Position numbers and translations under genes: made by a program
Notes under the pieces: generated by a model
Databases searched by the model: none
What the model was told of the DNA's origin: nothing
What the model saw: the letters and a program-made list of their open reading frames with translations, nothing else
Assembly (NCBI RefSeq): GCF_009711465.1
Contig: NZ_SMME01000872.1
Coordinates: 21,536-85,535, forward strand
DNA: 64,000 nt
Direction: 5' to 3'
Source: Parendozoicomonas verongulae
GTDB lineage: Bacteria > Pseudomonadota > Gammaproteobacteria > Pseudomonadales > Endozoicomonadaceae
Shown: positions 59,384-64,000 of the stretch, piece after piece
Layout of the letters: each line of letters opens with the position of its first letter
Position numbering within the stretch: position 1 is the stretch's first letter

Positions 59384-60421
59384 ATGGATATTAAAGAAGC
59401 AATTGGCCGCGTCGTACAAAGCCTTGATCTCAGCTTTGATGAGATGAAAGCGGTTATGCATCAGATTATGACTGGCGGCGCAACTGAGGCACAGATCGGC
59501 GCATTTCTCACTGCATTGCGCATGAAGAGCGAGAGTATTGATGAAATTGCCGGTGCCGCCACCGTAATGCGGGAATTGGCTTCGAAGGTAGAAGTGAAAG
59601 CAGAATACCTTGTGGATATCGTGGGTACTGGTGGTGATGGTGCAAACCTGTTTAATGTCTCAACGGCATCGTCTTTTGTTGCAGCAGCAGCAGGCGTATC
59701 TGTGGCCAAGCATGGCAATCAGGCGGTTTCCAGCAGCTCCGGCAGTGCTAATGTGCTCAGGCAGGCGGGTGTTAATCTGAATCTTACCTCTGAGCAGGTG
59801 GCCCGTGCAGTGGAGGAAATCGGTATTGGTTTTATGTTTGCCCCGAATCACCACGCGGCTATGAAGTACGCTGTTGGCCCCCGCAAAGAGCTGGGTATTC
59901 GTACTTTTATGAATATTCTCGGCCCTATGACCAACCCGGCTGGTGTGCCTAATCTTCTGATTGGTGTGTTTACGGGTGAACTGTGTCGTCCAATAGCGGA
60001 AGTATTGCAACGCCTGGGTAATAACCATGTCATGGTTGTCCATGCCCTGGATGGCCTGGATGAAATCAGTCTTGCCAGTGAGACGCTGGTTGCGGAACTG
60101 AAGGACGGAGAGGTGAACGAGTATCACATTAAACCGGAAGAACTTGGTATTGATAGCCAGAGCCTGATTGGGCTGGAGGTCAATAGCCCTGAAGAGTCTC
60201 TGGCACTGATTCGCGATGCGCTGGGCAAGCAGGAAGGCAAGTATGCCAAAAAGGCGGCTGATGTCATTGCCCTGAATGCCGGTGCGGCGATTTACACAGC
60301 CGATGTCGCCAGTTCTCTGCAGGAAGGTGTGGCTATGGCGCAGGATGCTATTTCCAGCGGTCTGGCGTTAGAAAAAATGAAAGAGCTGGCCGACTTCACC
60401 AGCGTTTTCAAAAACGACTGA
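59384..60421 (+). CDS. trpD: Anthranilate phosphoribosyltransferase
   Basis: A 345-residue type III phosphoribosyltransferase joining PRPP to anthranilate. It starts [17 protein letters not shown]; a GTG four codons earlier is less likely. The PRPP loop [32 protein letters not shown] and [12 protein letters not shown] are present. It lies 14 bases after trpG and 14 before trpC. Confidence 0.97.
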   Translation: MDIKEAIGRVVQSLDLSFDEMKAVMHQIMTGGATEAQIGAFLTALRMKSESIDEIAGAATVMRELASKVEVKAEYLVDIVGTGGDGANLFNVSTASSFVAAAAGVSVAKHGNQAVSSSSGSANVLRQAGVNLNLTSEQVARAVEEIGIGFMFAPNHHAAMKYAVGPRKELGIRTFMNILGPMTNPAGVPNLLIGVFTGELCRPIAEVLQRLGNNHVMVVHALDGLDEISLASETLVAELKDGEVNEYHIKPEELGIDSQSLIGLEVNSPEESLALIRDALGKQEGKYAKKAADVIALNAGAAIYTADVASSLQEGVAMAQDAISSGLALEKMKELADFTSVFKND

Positions 60422-60435
60422 GGGAGGGGGGAACA

Positions 60436-61245
60436 ATGACACCTGATACTCCAACAGTGCTGAAAAAAATTATTGCCCGGAAATGGGAAGAAATTTCTGA
60501 GCGCTCAGAAATGATGCCACTGGCCAGCCTTAAAGAGAAAGCTTTACAGGCGGATACGCCTCGGGGCTTTGTAAATGCTATTACGGCATGTGTGAATGTC
60601 GGCCATGCCGGAATTATCGCGGAGATTAAGAAGGCGTCTCCCAGTAAAGGCGTGATTCGTGAGGATTTTCATCCCGCAGAAATTGCCCGAAGCTATGAAA
60701 AGGCAGGCGCGGCGTGTCTGTCGGTTCTTACTGATCGTGACTTTTTTCAGGGGCATGAAAACTATCTGATAGACGCGCGCAATGCTTGTCAGCTTCCGGT
60801 GATTCGTAAGGATTTTATCGTCTCACCCTATCAGGTTTATGAGGCCCGTGCTTTGGGGGCGGATTGCATTCTGTTGATAGCCGCTGCTTTGGATGATCGG
60901 GTTATGTTTGAACTGAATGCACTGGCCGGTGAGCTGGGTATGGATGTGCTCATCGAGGTACACAATGCTGAGGAGCTGGAGCATACCCTCAAGCTGGATA
61001 ACAAGCTGCTGGGTATCAATAACCGGAATTTGCATACCTTCGATGTCACTCTGGAAACCACTTACTCTCTATTGGCGCAGATTCCTGACGACAGGCTGGT
61101 TGTTACTGAGAGCGGTATTCATACCCGTGCTGATATTGCGGCTATGTTTAGCCACAAAGTGAGTGCGTTTCTGGTGGGTGAAGCCTTTATGCGTGCAGAG
61201 GAGCCGGGTGAAGAACTGGCTCGGTTGTTTCAAGGGTACCTATAA
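60436..61245 (+). CDS. trpC: Indole-3-glycerol-phosphate synthase
   Basis: A 269-residue monofunctional TIM-barrel enzyme. Signatures [46 protein letters not shown] and INNRNLHTF are intact. It lacks the TrpF domain fused to it in E. coli, as in Pseudomonas. GGGAGG precedes the ATG. It is the last gene of the trp operon; trpF, trpB and trpA are not in the window. Confidence 0.96.
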   Translation: MTPDTPTVLKKIIARKWEEISERSEMMPLASLKEKALQADTPRGFVNAITACVNVGHAGIIAEIKKASPSKGVIREDFHPAEIARSYEKAGAACLSVLTDRDFFQGHENYLIDARNACQLPVIRKDFIVSPYQVYEARALGADCILLIAAALDDRVMFELNALAGELGMDVLIEVHNAEELEHTLKLDNKLLGINNRNLHTFDVTLETTYSLLAQIPDDRLVVTESGIHTRADIAAMFSHKVSAFLVGEAFMRAEEPGEELARLFQGYL

Positions 61246-61262
61246 AGCAATGATTTGGGTAC

Positions 61263-61649
61263 TTATCTCTTCATAGCTTTTGGCTGAGGATACTCGTCGC
61301 AGCAATTTTCGCCATTGTGAGCGCTGGATCGTTTGGCAGGCAACTGTTGTTGAATAATTCTAGCGGGTAAATAGATGTTTCTTTCTAGTTGCTCACGAGG
61401 AATAAGCAGGCTGCATTGAGGCTTGCACTGGTAAGCGATGCGAATGGTGTTGTCCTTTATGAGCTTCATTCTTGCGATATCGGCATACTCATTACCGCAC
61501 TTGACGCATTCTGTCATGTGCTTGATGTGACCTTCAAAAGCTACGCAGGTCCACTGGTCTTTAAATATTGCGACGACTGGCTGTGCGGTTTCCGGGGATT
61601 GAACCACTTGATTGGTAGAGCGCAGGGCGTGGGTAACAGCAGGAAGCAT
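61263..61649 (-). CDS. Small Cys-rich zinc-ribbon-like protein of unknown function
   Basis: A 128-residue soluble protein. Residues 45-90 carry CVKCGNEY followed by CKPQC, four Cys in two pairs that would bind zinc. AAGAGAG precedes the ATG. Otherwise I do not recognise it. It is divergent from hslV and its start faces a perfect palindrome (61714-61727). A plus-strand ORF over the same bases (61389-61664) looks like its shadow. Confidence 0.5.
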   Translation of the reverse strand: MLPAVTHALRSTNQVVQSPETAQPVVAIFKDQWTCVAFEGHIKHMTECVKCGNEYADIARMKLIKDNTIRIAYQCKPQCSLLIPREQLERNIYLPARIIQQQLPAKRSSAHNGENCCDEYPQPKAMKR

Positions 61650-61713
61650 AGGATTCTCTCTTAGTGGAATATGTTGCCCATTAGGCTGGTCTTCACTGCT
61701 CAGGTTCCTTCAA

Positions 61714-61727
61714 TAACATATATGTTA
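61714..61727. promoter_or_regulatory. 14-base perfect palindrome, possible operator
   Basis: TAACATATATGTTA lies between the divergent Cys-rich gene and hslV, 65 bases from the former's start. It has the size of an operator for a dimeric regulator, but no cognate regulator is suggested by the neighbours. Confidence 0.35.
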
Positions 61728-61760
61728 GAGAGTCTGAATAGGTTCTTTTTTGTTTGTCTC

Positions 61761-61789
61761 CTTGAATTTTTCAGATAGCCGCCCCATAT
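61761..61789 (+). promoter_or_regulatory. Heat-shock (sigma32) promoter of hslVU
   Basis: CTTGAAT (61761-61767) and CCCCATAT (61782-61789) with a 14-base spacer closely match the RpoH consensus and repeat the architecture of the groESL promoter. The transcript would start about 30 bases before hslV. Confidence 0.8.
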
Positions 61790-61822
61790 CCCCCTCCATA
61801 GATGCATTTGCAGGAGTTTCTC

Positions 61823-62365
61823 TTGGAACAGTTCAGAGGTACAACCATTCTTTCCGTCCGTCGTGGCGGCAAGGTTGTTATTGGTGGTGATGGTCAGGTT
61901 TCTCTGGGTGACACCGTGATTAAAGGCAATGCCCGCAAGGTGCGCCGCCTCTACGATGGCAAGGTTATTGCTGGTTTCGCCGGTGGTACTGCCGACGCTT
62001 TCACCCTGTTTGAGCGTTTTGAAGCCCAGCTGGAAAAGCACCAGGGGCAACTGGTTCGCTCCGCAGTGGAGCTTGCCAAAGAGTGGCGTACCGACCGCAC
62101 TCTGCAGCGTCTGGAAGCCATGCTGATTGTGGCAGATAAGAAGGCTTCCCTGATTATTACCGGTAATGGTGATGTGATGGAGCCTGTGGATGGCATTCTG
62201 GCGATCGGCTCTGGCAGCAACTTTGCTCGTTCTGCAGCGATTGCCCTGAATCAGAATACGGATATGCCTGCTCTGGAAATCGTGAAGAAGAGCCTCGATA
62301 TTGCTGGTGATATCTGCGTTTACACCAACCATTCCCGAACCATTGAAGAGCTAGACAGCGAGTAA
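61823..62365 (+). CDS. hslV: ATP-dependent protease peptidase subunit HslV (ClpQ)
   Basis: A 180-residue N-terminal-threonine peptidase of the HslVU proteasome-like protease. The natural start is TTG at 61823 with CAGGAG 6 bases upstream, giving MEQFRG before TTILSVRR. Thr7 would become the active N-terminus after removal of a 6-residue propeptide; E. coli HslV has only the Met there. GGDGQVSLG and the helix [17 protein letters not shown] are typical. It is expressed with hslU (27-base gap) from the sigma32 promoter. Confidence 0.95.
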   Translation: MEQFRGTTILSVRRGGKVVIGGDGQVSLGDTVIKGNARKVRRLYDGKVIAGFAGGTADAFTLFERFEAQLEKHQGQLVRSAVELAKEWRTDRTLQRLEAMLIVADKKASLIITGNGDVMEPVDGILAIGSGSNFARSAAIALNQNTDMPALEIVKKSLDIAGDICVYTNHSRTIEELDSE

Positions 62366-62392
62366 TCGCTTTAGCGGCTTGAGATAAGAATT

Positions 62393-63733
62393 ATGTCTAA
62401 CATGACTCCCCGCGAAATTGTTCACGAGCTGGACAAACACATTATCGGCCAGGACGAAGCCAAGCGCGCCGTAGCTATTGCTCTGCGTAATCGCTGGCGC
62501 AGAATGCAGGTGGATGCCGACCTGCGCAATGAGATCAGCCCCAAGAATATTCTGATGATTGGCCCAACCGGTGTGGGTAAAACAGAAGTGGCTCGGCGTC
62601 TGGCACGTCTGGCAAATGCTCCTTTCATTAAGGTTGAAGCAACCAAATTTACCGAAGTGGGTTACGTTGGCCGAGATGTCGAGTCCATCGTTCGGGACTT
62701 GATGGACGCTGCCATCAAAATGATGCGTGAGCAGGAAATGGAGAAGGTGAAGCACCGCGCTCTGGATGCGGCAGAGGACCGTATCCTCGATGCTCTGCTA
62801 CCACCGGCCCGCAGTTTTTCAGAAGACAGTCAGCCTAAAGAAGAAAGTGGTACCCGCCAGATCTTCCGCAAGAAGCTCCGTGAAGGTCAGCTCGATGACA
62901 AGGAAATCGAGATTGATATCCAGGAAGCCAAGATGGGCGTGGAAATCATGTCCCCTCCCGGCATGGAGGAGATGACCAGCCAGCTGCAAAACATGTTCTC
63001 CAACATGAACACCGGCAAAAAGCAGACTCGCAAGCTGAAGGTAAAAGACGCTCTGAAGCTGGTGCAGGATGAAGAAGCTGGCAAGCTGGTTAACGAAGAA
63101 GAGCTGAAGGTGAAAGCCGTTCAGGCCGTTGAAGAAAACGGTATCGTCTTCCTGGATGAGATCGACAAAGTTGCCAAGCGTGCTGGTTCTGGTGGTGGCA
63201 GTGGTGAAGTGTCCCGTGAGGGGGTACAGCGCGACCTGCTTCCTCTGATAGAAGGCTGCACCGTAAACACCAAGTACGGCATGATAAAAACAGATCACAT
63301 TCTGTTTATCGCCTCTGGTGCATTCCACTTGTCCAAACCGTCCGACCTGATTCCGGAGTTGCAGGGTCGTCTGCCTATTCGTGTTGAGCTGAAGGCTCTG
63401 AGTGTACAGGACTTTGAACGCATTCTGACTGAGCCAGATGCGTCTCTGACTCTGCAGTACAAAGAACTGATGAAGACTGAAGGTCTGAGCATCGAGTTTA
63501 TGGAGAGTGGACTCACCAAGATTGCTGAAGTTGCATGGCAGGTGAATGAGCGTACTGAGAATATAGGTGCCCGTCGTCTTCACACTGTTATGGAGCGTCT
63601 GCTGGAAGAGATCTCTTTTGGCGCAGCAGATATGGCTGCTGCCGGTGAGAATGTTGCCATAGATGGTGAATACGTGACCAGATACCTGGGTGACTTGGTA
63701 CAGGACGAAGATTTGAGCCGTTATATTCTCTAA
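62393..63733 (+). CDS. hslU: HslU (ClpY) unfoldase of the HslVU protease
   Basis: A 446-residue AAA+ ATPase that recognises and feeds unfolded proteins into HslV. It starts [20 protein letters not shown]. Walker [16 protein letters not shown], the pore loop GYVGRD, Walker [13 protein letters not shown], sensor RLPIR and the C-terminal LSRYIL, which docks into HslV, are all present. The central I domain spans roughly 110-250. Length matches E. coli (443). Confidence 0.97.
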   Translation: MSNMTPREIVHELDKHIIGQDEAKRAVAIALRNRWRRMQVDADLRNEISPKNILMIGPTGVGKTEVARRLARLANAPFIKVEATKFTEVGYVGRDVESIVRDLMDAAIKMMREQEMEKVKHRALDAAEDRILDALLPPARSFSEDSQPKEESGTRQIFRKKLREGQLDDKEIEIDIQEAKMGVEIMSPPGMEEMTSQLQNMFSNMNTGKKQTRKLKVKDALKLVQDEEAGKLVNEEELKVKAVQAVEENGIVFLDEIDKVAKRAGSGGGSGEVSREGVQRDLLPLIEGCTVNTKYGMIKTDHILFIASGAFHLSKPSDLIPELQGRLPIRVELKALSVQDFERILTEPDASLTLQYKELMKTEGLSIEFMESGLTKIAEVAWQVNERTENIGARRLHTVMERLLEEISFGAADMAAAGENVAIDGEYVTRYLGDLVQDEDLSRYIL

Positions 63734-63755
63734 AAAGAGTTGCTGTTTCAATATA

Positions 63756-63788
63756 AAAACCTGTTGTGCGTGGCATGGCAGGTTTTTT
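63756..63788 (+). terminator. Rho-independent terminator after hslU
   Basis: AACCTG and CAGGTT pair (63758-63763 with the bases ending at 63784), with an inner TGC/GCA pairing, followed by a seven-T run. It closes the hslVU operon. Confidence 0.85.
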
Positions 63789-63853
63789 TGTGGCTTCCCC
63801 TGTGTAAATATCTGCTACGCTGTACGCTCATTTATTACAGGTAAGCAATCGCA

Positions 63854-64000
63854 ATGGTCCTGAAAGCTAAAAATGATCCCGACCATAATCTCAATACTCT
63901 AACTGATGTCGTTCGGCTGCTTGGTGAAACGCGGCAGGATGTTAAGCAAATTAAAAAGCATCAATCTGAGCATGACAAGCGCTTTGATGATCATGACAAG
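63854..64000 (+). CDS. Start of a charged, probably coiled-coil protein (cut by window edge)
   Basis: An open frame of 49 codons from ATG runs off the window end. The residues are highly charged with heptad-like spacing (LLGETRQDVKQIKKHQSEHDKR minus a few), rich in His, Asp and Lys, suggesting a coiled coil. AGGTAA lies about 10 bases upstream of the ATG. No family is recognisable from this fragment. Confidence 0.45.
   Translation, partial: MVLKAKNDPDHNLNTLTDVVRLLGETRQDVKQIKKHQSEHDKRFDDHDK

Noticed and set aside
61389..61664. 91-codon plus-strand ORF over the Cys-rich gene
   Set aside because: The minus-strand frame has paired Cys motifs and a ribosome site, the plus-strand frame has neither.

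Overview
The window looks like chromosome of a marine-type gammaproteobacterium. Gene orders such as lptD-surA-pdxA-rsmA-apaG-apaH divergent from amgK-murU, the tesA/ybbA/ybbP cluster, hslVU, groESL and trpEGDC all point there. The GroEL sequence and the mix of core genes with several lineage-specific exported proteins suggest an Oceanospirillales member such as Endozoicomonas; that genus call is inference. No rRNA, tRNA, CRISPR array, prophage or complete insertion sequence was seen.

Layout. 0.1-7.9 kb holds a Bcr/CflA-type exporter, a serine hydrolase, a patatin-like lipase and two exported proteins of unknown function. 7.7-17.6 kb is a complete acyclic-terpene-utilisation (atu) operon on the minus strand, atuABCDEF followed by a TetR regulator and atuG. 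A TetR-type palindrome lies exactly between the -35 and -10 of its promoter. 17.9-21.5 kb holds a Fur-boxed hugZ-like heme oxygenase gene, fxsA, and groES-groEL behind a heat-shock (sigma32) promoter. 21.7-28.3 kb contains an exported orphan, a two-domain pterin-synthase-like protein, an endonuclease/exonuclease/phosphatase-fold protein, bioA and an SLC1-type symporter. 28.7-37.6 kb carries the type IV pilus genes pilD (with coaE) and pilC, separated by about 6.2 kb of unrelated sequence: ald, an aspartate-racemase gene, a 5'-truncated dcu transporter remnant, a DUF3024-like gene paired with a helicase-associated-domain-like gene, and a 160-bp MITE. pilB is not adjacent.

37.7-45.1 kb is the outer-membrane/rRNA-maturation operon lptD-surA-pdxA-rsmA-apaG-apaH. 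Divergent from it are amgK-murU (MurNAc recycling), djlA and a truncated, motif-degenerate adenylation-enzyme-like gene ending next to an 11-C homopolymer. 49.5-55.2 kb has tesA, the ybbA-ybbP ABC exporter, a possible small RNA with a perfect FNR/ANR box, and an AbgT-family transporter. 55.5-61.2 kb is rpe-gph-trpE-trpG-trpD-trpC. 61.3-63.7 kb has a small Cys-rich protein and hslVU behind a second sigma32 promoter. The last 147 bases start an unfinished gene.

The strongest biological unit is the atu operon: seven enzyme or structural genes plus a regulator, sufficient on paper to convert citronellyl-CoA or geranyl-CoA to intermediates that feed the leucine/isovalerate (liu) route, which is not in this window. 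The most unusual segments are the 30-37 kb insertion within the pilus locus, the degenerate adenylation gene with its poly-C tract, and the possible FNR-controlled small RNA at 53.4-53.6 kb.
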